Shown here: positions 32,630 through 41,801 of the stretch, piece by piece | How positions within the stretch are numbered: position 1 is the stretch's first letter | Layout: the number at the start of each line of letters is the position of its first letter | From: Flavobacteriales bacterium UBA6049 | GTDB taxonomy: Bacteria; Bacteroidota; Bacteroidia; Flavobacteriales_G; Salibacteraceae | Length of the DNA stretch: 64,000 bases | Assembly: GCA_002429085.1 (NCBI GenBank) | Contig: DIYR01000215.1 | Location: forward strand, 5,662-69,661 | Reading direction: 5' to 3' | Notes under the pieces: generated by a model | Databases searched by the model: none | What the model was told of the DNA's origin: nothing | What the model saw: only the letters and a program-made list of their open reading frames with translations | Made by a program: the position numbers and the translations under genes

Positions 32630-33604
32630 TTATTTTTTACGATTAACGGTATAATCTACTAATTGTTCCAAAGCCGCACTAGCTTCGTTTTGTGGGAAGG
32701 TGCTTAAAATTGCTTTCGCATCATCAACATATTGATGCATGCGCTGTGTAGCGTACTCAATTCCTCCACTTTCTTTTACGAAGTTTACCACCTCTTGAAC
32801 AGATTTTGTGTCTTCGTTCTTATTCTTCACCAAGTAAATAATATGCTTACGGAGTTTCTTCTCTGCTTTATTCAGCGCATAAATTAGCGGAAGTGTAGTT
32901 TTTTTCTCCTTGATATCTATTCCAGTAGGTTTTCCAATGTCTCCACCCCCACCGTAGTCAAATAAATCGTCTTTTATTTGAAAAGCAATTCCTACTTTCT
33001 CACCAAACAAACGTGCTTTTTCAATCCATTCTTCTGATTGTTTTGCACTTGACACACCCGCTGCACAACATGCAGCAATAAGTGTAGCTGTTTTTTGTCG
33101 AATGATATCGAAGTAAATGCCTTCGTCTATATTGAGTTTGCGCGTTTTTTCAATTTGCAACAACTCTCCTTCGCTCATCTCACGTACCGCTTGACTAACG
33201 ATTTCCAATAAGCGAAATTCTTTCTTTTCAACGCTCAGTAACAATCCTCGTGACAACAAATAGTCGCCTACTAACACGGCTATTTTATTCTTCCACAAAG
33301 CATTTAATGAGAAAAAGCCTCTGCGCTGATAAGCATCATCTACTACATCATCATGAACCAAAGTAGCTGTATGCAACAACTCAATTAATGCAGCTGCATT
33401 ATGCGTTGATTCTGTGATGTCGCCAAACAATTTAGCCGACAGAAATACGAACATTGGTCGCATTTGCTTGCCTTTACGTTTAACGATATAGTGCGTGATT
33501 TTGTCGAGCAGTGCTACATCACTTTTCATGGACAGTCTGAACTTTTTTTCAAACAGATCCATTTCGTGGGCCACTGGTGCCTTTATTTGATTGACTACCG
33601 ACAT
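32630..33604 (-). CDS. Polyprenyl diphosphate synthase, probably long-chain (quinone side chain)
   Basis: The 324-residue trans-prenyltransferase extends an allylic diphosphate with isopentenyl diphosphate. The first Asp-rich motif DDVVDD lies at residues 85-90 and the second is FQIKDDLFDY. The fifth residue before the first motif is Ala80, a small residue, which by the known chain-length rule favours long products such as octaprenyl diphosphate for menaquinone. The second prenyl synthase in this window (47573-48544) has Phe there. A 37-residue membrane protein gene follows by 3 bases. Confidence 0.93.
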   Translation of the reverse strand: MSVVNQIKAPVAHEMDLFEKKFRLSMKSDVALLDKITHYIVKRKGKQMRPMFVFLSAKLFGDITESTHNAAALIELLHTATLVHDDVVDDAYQRRGFFSLNALWKNKIAVLVGDYLLSRGLLLSVEKKEFRLLEIVSQAVREMSEGELLQIEKTRKLNIDEGIYFDIIRQKTATLIAACCAAGVSSAKQSEEWIEKARLFGEKVGIAFQIKDDLFDYGGGGDIGKPTGIDIKEKKTTLPLIYALNKAEKKLRKHIIYLVKNKNEDTKSVQEVVNFVKESGGIEYATQRMHQYVDDAKAILSTFPQNEASAALEQLVDYTVNRKK

Positions 33605-33666
33605 GAATTGTGCGCAAATATAGTGCTAGGAGTGTAACAACGGTAAGTCTAATGAGTTGTATTGTA

Positions 33667-34728
33667 CTACTTCTTTACTGCATCATTTTTATTAGCCAGC
33701 TGGCCACATGCTGCATCAATGTCTTTTCCGCGTGAACGCCTGATGTTTACTTGTATTCCCGCTTTCTCTACATGCGAAGCAAAAGCATCTACTCTTTCTT
33801 CAGGAGCTTTTTCAAATTTGCCATCATCAATTGGGTTGTATTCTATGATGTTCACTTTTGCTGGAACACGTCTACAAAACTTCACCAACTCTTTCGCATC
33901 AAGCAAACTATCGTTAAAATCCTTGAAAATGATGTATTCGTATGTAATGCTGTTCTTGGTTTTCGTTAAGAAGTACTTCAAGGCTTCGGCTAACGCATCT
34001 AAGGAATTAGAATCGTTAATTGGCATAATCTCGCTGCGCTTTTCATCATTGGCAGCATGTAGCGATAACGCCAAATTGAAACGCACATCATCGTCAGCTA
34101 GTTTTTTGATGTAACGCGCTATTCCCGCTGTTGAAACAGTAATCCGTTTTGGGGACATCCCTAAGCCTTCTGGGGATGTAATTTTTTCTACCGATTCCAA
34201 CAAACCTTTGTAATTCATCAAGGGCTCGCCCATCCCCATGTAAACAATATTAGTTAAGGGTTGCTGATAGTTATTTTCAGCTTGCTTAGTTATGGCTACT
34301 ACTTGATCATAAATTTCAGCAGTATCTAGATTACGCAAACGAGCTAGTGTACCAGTAGCGCAAAATTTACAACTCAAACTACATCCCACTTGTGATGAGA
34401 TACAAGCCGTCATTCGTTTGGGAGTTGGAATCAACACTCCTTCTACCACGTTTCCATCAGCCATTTTGAAACCACTTTTAATGGTTCCATCAGAACTAAT
34501 TTGTTCATCTGCAACAGAAAGTGCTCGAATCTCGAAGTGATTATCCAACCATTCGCGCAGTGGTTTCGATAGATTAGTCATGTCTTGAAACGACACAGCA
34601 CTTTTCTTCCACAACCATTCATATACCTGCTTGGCTCTAAAGGCTTTTTCACCTTGAGCTACAAAGGCCTCTTTCAACTGATCGAGGGAAAGTTTGCGGA
34701 TATCTTTTTTTGCTGCAGCTGTTTCCAT
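33667..34728 (-). CDS. rlmN: 23S rRNA (adenine2503-C2) / tRNA methyltransferase RlmN
   Basis: RlmN is a radical SAM enzyme that methylates C2 of A2503 in 23S rRNA and A37 in some tRNAs. The 353-residue protein carries the CxxxCxxC cluster motif at Cys116, Cys120 and Cys123 (CSLSCKFC), followed by LTNIVYMGMGEPLMNY. A catalytic Cys lies near the C-terminus in DIDAACGQLA. The start codon is only 4 bases after a perfect -7 box (34733-34740), so the mRNA may be leaderless. It is separated from queA by a terminator. Confidence 0.96.
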   Translation of the reverse strand: METAAAKKDIRKLSLDQLKEAFVAQGEKAFRAKQVYEWLWKKSAVSFQDMTNLSKPLREWLDNHFEIRALSVADEQISSDGTIKSGFKMADGNVVEGVLIPTPKRMTACISSQVGCSLSCKFCATGTLARLRNLDTAEIYDQVVAITKQAENNYQQPLTNIVYMGMGEPLMNYKGLLESVEKITSPEGLGMSPKRITVSTAGIARYIKKLADDDVRFNLALSLHAANDEKRSEIMPINDSNSLDALAEALKYFLTKTKNSITYEYIIFKDFNDSLLDAKELVKFCRRVPAKVNIIEYNPIDDGKFEKAPEERVDAFASHVEKAGIQVNIRRSRGKDIDAACGQLANKNDAVKK

Positions 34729-34732
34729 GATA

Positions 34733-34740
34733 CAAATCTA
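34733..34740 (-). promoter_or_regulatory. -7 promoter box TAGATTTG of rlmN
   Basis: A perfect TAnnTTTG match on the minus strand ends 4 bases before the rlmN ATG, so the predicted start of transcription is at or next to the A of the start codon. No TTG is found at 19-21 bases upstream. Confidence 0.45.
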
Positions 34741-34753
34741 GCTTACGTAAAAC

Positions 34754-34781
34754 AAAAAAGGCAGCTTATTCAGCTGCCTTT
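34754..34781 (-). terminator. Intrinsic terminator after queA
   Basis: AAAGGCAGCT and AGCTGCCTTT form a 10-base perfect stem with a 5-base loop, followed by six T on the minus strand. It ends the ftsX-queA transcript 22 bases after the queA stop. Confidence 0.85.
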
Positions 34782-34802
34782 ATATAATGACTGAAATAGC
34801 TA

Positions 34803-35855
34803 TTAGTCAATAATCAACATCGCATCTCCGTATGCTTCGAAGCGGTATTTCTCTTTAATAGCTGTTTCGTATGCTTCTTTCACCAAATCGTATCCACCAA
34901 ATGCAGAAACCATCATCAACAATGTTGATTCTGACGAGTGGAAGTTTGTAATCATGCTATTCGCAATACTAAACTCATGGGGAGGGAACATAAACTTGTT
35001 TGTCCAACCTTGAAATGGTTTTAGGTATCCATCAGTAGAAACAGAAGTTTCAATTGCACGCATTACAGTAGTGCCTACAGCACATACACGCTTCTTGCTA
35101 CTAATTGCTTCATTTACTCTAGTAACACAATCATCTGGAATCATCATTTCTTCAGAATCCATTTTGTGTTTCGTTAAGTCTTCAACCTCTACCGGACGGA
35201 ATGTTCCTAAACCAGTATGTAAAGTCAACTTACTAAAGTCAATACCTTTTAACTCTAAACGCTTCATCAAGTTTCTACTGAAGTGTAAACCACCAGTTGG
35301 AGCTGCAACTGCACCTTCAACCTCAGCAAAAATTGTTTGGTAACGCTCTTCGTCTTCTGGCTCAACTGGACGATCAATGTACTTTGGAATAGGAGTTTCT
35401 CCTAATTCATATACTGTACGCTTAAAGTCTTCGTAAGGACCATCAAATAAGAATCGTAGTGTTCTACCTCTTGATGTGGTATTGTCGATTACCTCAGCAA
35501 CAAGGCTATCGTCTTCACCGAAGTAAAGTTTATTACCAATTCTGATTTTACGAGCTGGATCTACTAACACATCCCAAAGTCTGCTCTCTCTATTCAACTC
35601 GCGCAACAAGAACACTTCAATTCTAGCTCCTGTTTTTTCTTTGTTACCATACAATCTTGCAGGGAACACACGCGTGTTGTTCAAAATCATCACATCGCCA
35701 TCATCAAAATAGTCAACGATGTCTTTGAAAAGTTTGTGCTCTATTTCTCCAGATTTGCGCTTAACTACCATCATGCGGGCTTCATCGCGTTCTGGAGCAG
35801 GGTGTTGTGCAATAAGTTCGTCTGGAATGTTGAGTTTGAACTGAGAAAGTTTCAT
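34803..35855 (-). CDS. queA: S-adenosylmethionine:tRNA ribosyltransferase-isomerase QueA
   Basis: QueA transfers and isomerises the ribose of SAM onto 7-aminomethyl-7-deazaguanine in tRNA, making epoxyqueuosine. The 350-residue protein has the family blocks LIAQHPAPERDEARMMV, VMILNNTRVFPARLYG, VAAPTGGLHFS, LTLHTGLGTFRPV and a C-terminal MFPPHEFSIANSMITNFH. Length is normal. It is the last gene of the ftsX-DUF3098-uppP-truB-queA set, but the 50-base gap before it contains a -7 box (35881-35888), so it may also be transcribed alone. Confidence 0.97.
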   Translation of the reverse strand: MKLSQFKLNIPDELIAQHPAPERDEARMMVVKRKSGEIEHKLFKDIVDYFDDGDVMILNNTRVFPARLYGNKEKTGARIEVFLLRELNRESRLWDVLVDPARKIRIGNKLYFGEDDSLVAEVIDNTTSRGRTLRFLFDGPYEDFKRTVYELGETPIPKYIDRPVEPEDEERYQTIFAEVEGAVAAPTGGLHFSRNLMKRLELKGIDFSKLTLHTGLGTFRPVEVEDLTKHKMDSEEMMIPDDCVTRVNEAISSKKRVCAVGTTVMRAIETSVSTDGYLKPFQGWTNKFMFPPHEFSIANSMITNFHSSESTLLMMVSAFGGYDLVKEAYETAIKEKYRFEAYGDAMLIID

Positions 35856-35880
35856 GTACTTCTTTCAATTTTGAGGCCTG

Positions 35881-35888
35881 CAAAAATA
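35881..35888 (-). promoter_or_regulatory. -7 promoter box TATTTTTG of queA
   Basis: A perfect TAnnTTTG match in the truB-queA gap, 25 bases before the queA ATG. A TT-rich element lies near the -33 position but not an exact TTG. Confidence 0.4.
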
Positions 35889-35905
35889 GCAAAAACGTTG
35901 AATTG

Positions 35906-36637
35906 CTAACCTTCAGTTTTTTGGTTATTAGGAAGTTGAGCAATAAAATCAACCCATTGCTCTACTGTTTTGGCTTCTTCTATTCTAAAATCACCGCTTT
36001 GCGTCCTACGTAGAGCTGATAAATATCCGCCTACACCAAGCACTTCACCTACATCATTTGCTAATGATCGTATGTATGTTCCTTTTGAGCAAGTTACTTC
36101 AAAATGAAAGTTAACTCCCTCTTTTTTAACTATATCAAAAGTCATGATCTCAACTTGAGCTTTTTTAAGTTTCACCTCTTTTCCTGCTCTTGCCAAATTA
36201 TAGGCTGTTTTCCCATCAATTTTTTTCGCGCTAAAAATTGGTGGTGTTTGATCAATAACTCCTAAAAATTGATTGGCAGCATTTTGCACTTCTTCTAACG
36301 TAATATGATCTGCATTTGCTACTTTTTCAACTTCTGTTTCTAGATCGAACGAAGGAGTTTTAGCTCCAATCGTAATAATTCCAGTGTATTTCTTATGCTC
36401 TGCCTGTATTTGATCAATAGTTTTAGTAGCCTTTCCCGCACATACTATTAATAAGCCACTTGCAAGTGGATCTAACGTTCCAGCATGTCCCACTTTTACT
36501 TTCTTTAACCCAAAAGCACGCTTAATGGTATAACGCAATTTGTTTACTACATCGAAACTAGTCCACTCTAGTGGTTTATCAATGAGCATTACAACACCTT
36601 GTTCAAGGTTGAACTCTGGAAGATCTTTTGGAAGCAT
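35906..36637 (-). CDS. truB: tRNA pseudouridine55 synthase TruB
   Basis: TruB makes pseudouridine 55 in the T-loop of tRNAs. The 243-residue protein begins with VVMLIDKPLEWTSFDVVNKL and has the catalytic motif VGHAGTLDPLASGLL with Asp56. KKIDGKTAYNLARAGK and FHFEVTCSKGTYIRSLANDVG follow. The C-terminal PUA domain of longer enzymes is short or missing, as in other Bacteroidota. It starts 4 bases after uppP. Confidence 0.96.
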   Translation of the reverse strand: MLPKDLPEFNLEQGVVMLIDKPLEWTSFDVVNKLRYTIKRAFGLKKVKVGHAGTLDPLASGLLIVCAGKATKTIDQIQAEHKKYTGIITIGAKTPSFDLETEVEKVANADHITLEEVQNAANQFLGVIDQTPPIFSAKKIDGKTAYNLARAGKEVKLKKAQVEIMTFDIVKKEGVNFHFEVTCSKGTYIRSLANDVGEVLGVGGYLSALRRTQSGDFRIEEAKTVEQWVDFIAQLPNNQKTEG

Positions 36638-36641
36638 CCTA

Positions 36642-37433
36642 TTAAATACTGAGGATAATGCTGATAATTCCTACTGCAAAACAGTAGTAACTAAAGAAAC
36701 GCAATTGGCTTTTTTGAACGAGTTTAATCATCCAAGTACAAGCTAACAAACCAGTGATGAATGCGGCAACAAATCCTACACCTAAAGGCAACATACTTGT
36801 TGACATAGCTGTATCAAAAGCACCATCTAATACATCTTTAGCCATCTTTCCAAGAATTAATGGTACTACCATCAAAAATGAAAAACGAGCCGATTTAGTT
36901 TTATCAATTCCTAATAAAACAGCCGTAGAAATTGTTGCTCCACTTCGACTAATACCTGGTAATATGGCAATTGCTTGAGCAATACCAATAATGATAGCAG
37001 AAGTTAAACTCACATCCTTATCTGTTTTTTTGGCTCTATCTGCTAAGAAAAGAAGTAAGCCTGTTACGCCTAACATGGCTCCTACTAGTAAGATTTGACC
37101 ACTGAACAGTTGTTCTATTTCTTCATCGAATAACACACCAATTATCGCTGCTGGAATCATTGACAACACAATTTTCAGCGAAAACTGGAATTCATCATTA
37201 TTCTTGAATGCAAATAACCCTTTGAATATGTCAGCTATTTCTTTTCGGTATACCACAATGGTACTTAGTGCTGTAGCTGCATGTAATAAAACAGTCATCA
37301 GCATGCTTTCTTCAGGCATACTATCGTTACCAAATAGAGCTTTTGCTAATTCTAAATGCCCACTACTACTAACAGGGAGAAACTCAGTTAGTCCTTGGAT
37401 GATGCCCAGCACCACCGCCTGTAGAATATCCAT
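36642..37433 (-). CDS. uppP: Undecaprenyl-diphosphatase UppP (BacA)
   Basis: UppP removes a phosphate from undecaprenyl diphosphate, recycling the lipid carrier of peptidoglycan and O-antigen. The 263-residue protein has seven to eight membrane helices. The motifs are GLTEFLPVSSSGHLELA near residues 14-30 and the active-site PGISRSGATIST near 159-170. Overproduction is known to give bacitracin resistance. It lies 4 bases after the DUF3098 gene and 4 before truB. Confidence 0.96.
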   Translation of the reverse strand: MDILQAVVLGIIQGLTEFLPVSSSGHLELAKALFGNDSMPEESMLMTVLLHAATALSTIVVYRKEIADIFKGLFAFKNNDEFQFSLKIVLSMIPAAIIGVLFDEEIEQLFSGQILLVGAMLGVTGLLLFLADRAKKTDKDVSLTSAIIIGIAQAIAILPGISRSGATISTAVLLGIDKTKSARFSFLMVVPLILGKMAKDVLDGAFDTAMSTSMLPLGVGFVAAFITGLLACTWMIKLVQKSQLRFFSYYCFAVGIISIILSI

Positions 37434-37437
37434 AAAA

Positions 37438-37683
37438 TTACTTTGGCTTTTTCATGATGGCATACAGCACCAAAGCGTAACCACCACAAATTACAATTGG
37501 AGCGAGCGTTAATCTTCTGAAAGAGAAAATTCCATCACTAAATACTGTTGGGTCTTCTGATCCTCCACCTGACATCAAGAAAAATCCAATCACTACCAAC
37601 ACGGCACCTGCTGCTGTGAGGATGTAATTAATCTTGCCAAACGCTAATTGATTGCTACCGCTATTTTGATTTTCGCTTGCCAT
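37438..37683 (-). CDS. DUF3098 family small membrane protein
   Basis: The 81-residue protein has two hydrophobic helices (INYILTAAGAVLVVIGFFLM near 20-39 and LTLAPIVICGGYALVLYAIM near 57-76) joined by a loop (SGGGSEDPTVF). It matches DUF3098, a Bacteroidota family whose genes almost always sit between ftsX and uppP. Function is unknown; a role in envelope assembly or division is suggested only by these neighbours. Gaps are 2 bases to ftsX and 4 to uppP. Confidence 0.88.
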   Translation of the reverse strand: MASENQNSGSNQLAFGKINYILTAAGAVLVVIGFFLMSGGGSEDPTVFSDGIFSFRRLTLAPIVICGGYALVLYAIMKKPK

Positions 37684-37685
37684 GA

Positions 37686-38636
37686 TTACTTCGTGTATAG
37701 TTGATTGGTTCGTAGTCTTAAGTATCTGCTAACTGCTAATGCTGTACTAGCCCAGCTTATCAAGATTCCTAGTGCAACTACGATTGCAAACAAAGATGCA
37801 AATAATTCAACGTCATTTAAGCTGAATATCTCTGGAGCCTTTTGTTGGGCATAATAAATAACTGCAGAAAGTAAAACCAACGCTATAAACGCTCCATACA
37901 ATCCGTGTACAATTCCTTGTCGAACAAATGGCTTTCTAATAAAGCCTTGCGTTGCACCAACAAGCTGCATACTCCTGATTAAGAATCGTTTACTATAAAT
38001 AGCTAATCGGATAGTAGAGTTAATCAACGCAATGGATACGATTAACAACAAGAGGGCAAAACCACTCAGCAAGAACGAGATTTTACGCACATTCTCATTA
38101 ACAAAGCTTAACAAGTCTCTTTGGTAAACAACCTCTTTAACCTTAGGATTCAACAACAAATCTTGTTCAATAGTGGTAACACTATCGGTATTCGCGTAAT
38201 CTGCATTCAAATAAATATCGATGCTTGTAGAAAGTGGATTATAACCTAGGAACTCCACAAAATCTTCTCCCAATTCTTCTTGTAATCGAATTGCAGCTGT
38301 TTCTTTATCTACATAATCCGTGCTTTTAGAATAAGGAGCTGCATCTAAACTTTTTTGCAATCGTTTGATGTCGGCCTCATTTACACTGTCTTTAATGTAA
38401 ACAGTAACTGCAATGTTTTCTTTCACATATTGTCCCAATTTTTGAGCTTGCAGTAGGATTAATCCTACCATACCCAACATAAAGAGCACGAGCGAAATAC
38501 TCACGATTACTGAAAAGTAAGAGGTTGAAAGTCTTCTCCGTTCGAATTTACTTGATGTAGTTGCCAAATTACTTGGTTTTGAGAGGCGACTAAAATATAA
38601 AAAATCAACTTGGGCTTTGCGTGAAAACAGCCTCAT
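37686..38636 (-). CDS. ftsX: Cell-division ABC transporter permease subunit FtsX
   Basis: FtsX with the ATPase FtsE forms an inner-membrane complex that activates peptidoglycan hydrolases at the division septum. The 316-residue protein has one N-terminal helix (VIVSISLVLFMLGMVGLILL), a periplasmic domain containing IKRLQKSLDAAPYSKS, and three C-terminal helices with the FtsX-core pattern ALINSTIRLAIYSKRFLIRSMQLVGAT. The start is set at the ATG at 38636; a Met 16 codons earlier is less likely. No ftsE is in the window. It is divergent from leuS. Confidence 0.94.
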   Translation of the reverse strand: MRLFSRKAQVDFLYFSRLSKPSNLATTSSKFERRRLSTSYFSVIVSISLVLFMLGMVGLILLQAQKLGQYVKENIAVTVYIKDSVNEADIKRLQKSLDAAPYSKSTDYVDKETAAIRLQEELGEDFVEFLGYNPLSTSIDIYLNADYANTDSVTTIEQDLLLNPKVKEVVYQRDLLSFVNENVRKISFLLSGFALLLLIVSIALINSTIRLAIYSKRFLIRSMQLVGATQGFIRKPFVRQGIVHGLYGAFIALVLLSAVIYYAQQKAPEIFSLNDVELFASLFAIVVALGILISWASTALAVSRYLRLRTNQLYTK

Positions 38637-38686
38637 TAAAGGAGTCAAAATACTTAATTTCGCGCCTTTCCAAACGCAATACACTC

Positions 38687-41482
38687 ATGGAGTATAATTT
38701 CGAAGCCATTGAAAAAAAATGGCAAGAATACTGGGCTGAACATCAGAATTTTAAAGCCAACGAAAACAGCGACAAACCAAAGTACTATGTACTTGATATG
38801 TTTCCTTATCCATCAGGAGCAGGGCTACATGTTGGTCACCCACTAGGATACATTGCATCTGATATTGTTGCCAGGTACAAACGTTTGAAAGGCTTCAATG
38901 TGCTACACCCAATGGGATATGATTCGTTTGGATTACCAGCTGAACAATATGCTATTCAAACAGGACAGCACCCAGCAATTACTACTGAAACGAATATTGC
39001 ACGTTACCGCGAGCAGTTGGATAGACTTGGGTTTTCGTTTGATTGGGATAGAGAAATCAGAACAAGCGATCCAAGTTACTTCAAATGGACTCAATGGATT
39101 TTCATTCAACTATTTAATGCTTGGTATAGCAACGATGTAAAGAAGGCTCGTCCGATTCAAGATTTGATCGACATTTTTGAATTAGATGGAAACGTCATGG
39201 TTGACGCTACTTGTGACGAGGACACCCCTTCGTTTACTGCAGCTGAATGGAAAACCTTTGATGAGAAGCAACAAGAGGACATTTTATTAAAGTATCGTTT
39301 GGCATACTTATCTGAAAGTGTGGTAAACTGGTGTCCAGCACTAGGAACTGTTTTGGCCAACGATGAAGTAAAAGATGGATTAAGCGAGCGCGGTGGGCAT
39401 CCAGTAGAGCAACGTAGCATGATGCAATGGTCTATGCGCATTACTGCTTATGCAGATAGATTGCTTACTGGCTTAGATACCATTGACTGGAGTGATTCAC
39501 TAAAAGAAATTCAACGTAACTGGATTGGCAAATCTAAAGGGGCATCTGTTTTCTTTAACGTAGCCAATTCTGATCATCAAATTGAGGTGTTTACCACAAG
39601 GCCTGATACCATATACGGTGTTTCATTTATGGTTTTGGCTCCAGATCATGAATTAGTTGAGCAGATAACAACATCAGATCGTAAAGAAGCTGTTGAAGCA
39701 TACCAAGAACAAACCGCTAAGAAATCGGAGCGTGAGCGTATGGCTGATGCCAAAACCATTTCTGGTGAATTTACTGGTGCATACGTTGTTCATCCTTTCA
39801 CCCAAGAACAGATTCCTGTTTGGATTGGCGATTATGTTCTTTCAGGATATGGCACAGGGGCAATTATGGCCGTTCCAGCAGGAGATCAACGAGATTGGAA
39901 CTTTGCCAATCATTTCGACCTTCCTATTCCAAACATTTTTGAAAATCATGATGTGAGTGAAGGACCACTTGAAGATAAAACAGGTGTCTTAACTAACTCA
40001 GATTTCATGAATGGATTAAAGGCGAAAAAAGCGATCTCGAAAGCAATTGATGCCATCTACCAGAAAAGCATTGGATCAGCTACTACCAATTTTAAATTGC
40101 GTGATGCCGTATTTGGTAGACAACGCTATTGGGGAGAACCTATTCCTATTTATTACGAAAACGGAATTCCAAAACCGATTAAGGACGAACACCTACCATT
40201 GGAACTACCTGAGGTTGATAAGTACCTACCAACTGAAGATGGTGAACCACCATTAGCAAGAGCCGATAAATGGAACTATCATCCAGAGAAAGGTATTGTG
40301 GCCAATGGAGAAGGATTCCCCATTGAAACTACGACTATGCCGGGTTGGGCTGGTTCTAGTTGGTATTATTTACGTTACCAAGATGCTAAGAACACAGAAG
40401 CATTTGTAGAAGCTGATAAAACCAATTATTGGGGAGCTGTTGACTTATACATGGGTGGTGCAGAACATGCTACCGGACATCTATTATATGTGCGTTTCTG
40501 GACTAAGTTCTTACACGATATGGATTTAATTCCTGTGGATGAGCCAGCTAAGAAGTTGATTAACCAGGGAATGATTCAAGGTCAGTCTAAGTTGGTATAC
40601 AGAATCAACGGAACGAATGAATTTGTTACAGCAAGCAAGAGAGTAGATTATGATACCACCGCTATTCATGTAGATGTAAATTTCGTGAATGGTGACTCAA
40701 TGGATATTGAGCGTTTCAAAAATTGGCGTTCCGAATACAACAATGCAACATTCATTTTCGAGGACGATGGCACTTATCAATGTGGCACTGAAGTAGAGAA
40801 AATGTCTAAACGTTGGTATAACGTGGTTAATCCAGATGACATCTGTGCTAGTCACGGAGCTGATGCCTTGCGTTTACACGAGATGTTCTTAGGGCCAATT
40901 GAACTACACAAGCCATGGAACACAAAGGGTATTGATGGTGTAAGTAAGTTCTTACGTAAACTTTGGCGCCTGTTCTTTAATGAAGCTGGAGAGTTTGAAG
41001 TAAGTGATGATGAGCCAACGAAAGCTGAGTACAAAGCGTTACATAAATGCATTCAGAAGGTTGAAGATGAATTCGATCGTTTCGTGTTCAACACATCGGT
41101 CAGTCATTTTATGATATGCGTAAACGAGTTGACGGAATTAAATTGCAACAAACGGAATATATTAGAACAATTAACTGTTTTAGTGTCTTGTCACGCCCCA
41201 CATATTTCAGAGGAGCTATGGAAACGTCTTGGGAACGACAAAAGTGTAACTACAGCAGTTTTCCCAGAATTCAAAGAAGCGTATCTAATTGAGAATGAAT
41301 ATACTTACCCGGTATCGTTTAACGGTAAAGTTCGTTTTAAGTTAACATTGCCTGCAGATGCCAGTAAAGAGGATGTGGAGTCAGCAGTAATGAGCAACGA
41401 ACAGGCTACCAAATGGTTAGATGGAAAAGAGCCTAAAAAGGTCATTGTTGTACCTAAACGAATTGTCAATATCGTGCTTTAA
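38687..41482 (+). CDS. leuS: Leucyl-tRNA synthetase
   Basis: LeuRS charges tRNA-Leu in the cytoplasm. The 931-residue protein has the class I motifs DMFPYPSGAGLHVGHPLGY (HIGH-type, HVGH) near residues 40-55 and KMSKRWYNVVNP (KMSKR) near residue 705-710. The CP1 editing domain carries TTRPDTIYGVSFMVLAPDHE. The start at 38687 (MEYNFEAIEKKWQEYW) is the family N-terminus; an in-frame Met at 38621 lies within the divergent ftsX 5' end and is rejected. A long insert near residues 610-690 (LVYRINGTNEFVTASKRV) is the Bacteroidota-type extension before KMSKR. Confidence 0.97.
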   Translation: MEYNFEAIEKKWQEYWAEHQNFKANENSDKPKYYVLDMFPYPSGAGLHVGHPLGYIASDIVARYKRLKGFNVLHPMGYDSFGLPAEQYAIQTGQHPAITTETNIARYREQLDRLGFSFDWDREIRTSDPSYFKWTQWIFIQLFNAWYSNDVKKARPIQDLIDIFELDGNVMVDATCDEDTPSFTAAEWKTFDEKQQEDILLKYRLAYLSESVVNWCPALGTVLANDEVKDGLSERGGHPVEQRSMMQWSMRITAYADRLLTGLDTIDWSDSLKEIQRNWIGKSKGASVFFNVANSDHQIEVFTTRPDTIYGVSFMVLAPDHELVEQITTSDRKEAVEAYQEQTAKKSERERMADAKTISGEFTGAYVVHPFTQEQIPVWIGDYVLSGYGTGAIMAVPAGDQRDWNFANHFDLPIPNIFENHDVSEGPLEDKTGVLTNSDFMNGLKAKKAISKAIDAIYQKSIGSATTNFKLRDAVFGRQRYWGEPIPIYYENGIPKPIKDEHLPLELPEVDKYLPTEDGEPPLARADKWNYHPEKGIVANGEGFPIETTTMPGWAGSSWYYLRYQDAKNTEAFVEADKTNYWGAVDLYMGGAEHATGHLLYVRFWTKFLHDMDLIPVDEPAKKLINQGMIQGQSKLVYRINGTNEFVTASKRVDYDTTAIHVDVNFVNGDSMDIERFKNWRSEYNNATFIFEDDGTYQCGTEVEKMSKRWYNVVNPDDICASHGADALRLHEMFLGPIELHKPWNTKGIDGVSKFLRKLWRLFFNEAGEFEVSDDEPTKAEYKALHKCIQKVEDEFDRFVFNTSVSHFMICVNELTELNCNKRNILEQLTVLVSCHAPHISEELWKRLGNDKSVTTAVFPEFKEAYLIENEYTYPVSFNGKVRFKLTLPADASKEDVESAVMSNEQATKWLDGKEPKKVIVVPKRIVNIVL

Positions 41483-41588
41483 CTTTACGTTAATTGGTCT
41501 TCGTTTTTAATAAGTTGTTCGTTTATCATAGCAGTTGAGCAGAATTTTATGCTACTTTAGTAATTGAATCAATACAAACCCTGTGAGC

Positions 41589-41741
41589 ATGAAAAACGGA
41601 GCGAACGATACAGATGTGAAGCAAGAATTAAAGCTGACCATTAAGAAAAACATTGCTCGCGCGTGGTACAAGCTAGACCAACCTTCGTATGAACGTTGGC
41701 TAGAAGGCCGTAGAAGCGGGTCGAGTGAGTTACAGTACTAA
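41589..41741 (+). CDS. Small 50-residue basic protein
   Basis: An open frame from ATG at 41589 to TAA at 41739-41741 encodes a 50-residue soluble protein with basic, Trp-containing segments (LTIKKNIARAWYKLDQPSYE, then RWLEGRRSG). It is followed after 15 bases by a perfect bidirectional terminator, which supports its being a real gene. Predicted helical and without signal peptide. I do not recognise a family. It lies 106 bases after leuS with no terminator between, so it may be read from leuS or from a weak promoter near 41545. Confidence 0.55.
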   Translation: MKNGANDTDVKQELKLTIKKNIARAWYKLDQPSYERWLEGRRSGSSELQY

Positions 41742-41756
41742 ATGTTTCTTAACTAT

Positions 41757-41790
41757 AAAAAAAGCGGAAGATTAATCTTCCGCTTTTTTT
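41757..41790 (+). terminator. Bidirectional intrinsic terminator
   Basis: AAAAAAAGCGGAAGATT and its exact complement make a long perfect inverted repeat with A and T runs on both sides. It ends the leuS/50-residue gene transcript and the convergent Spy-like gene. Confidence 0.9.
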
Positions 41791-41801
41791 ATGCTCTATA
41801 C

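Noticed and set aside
38621..38686. Longer N-terminus for leuS
   Set aside because: The extra 22 residues are not part of the LeuRS family start and lie over the ftsX 5' region.
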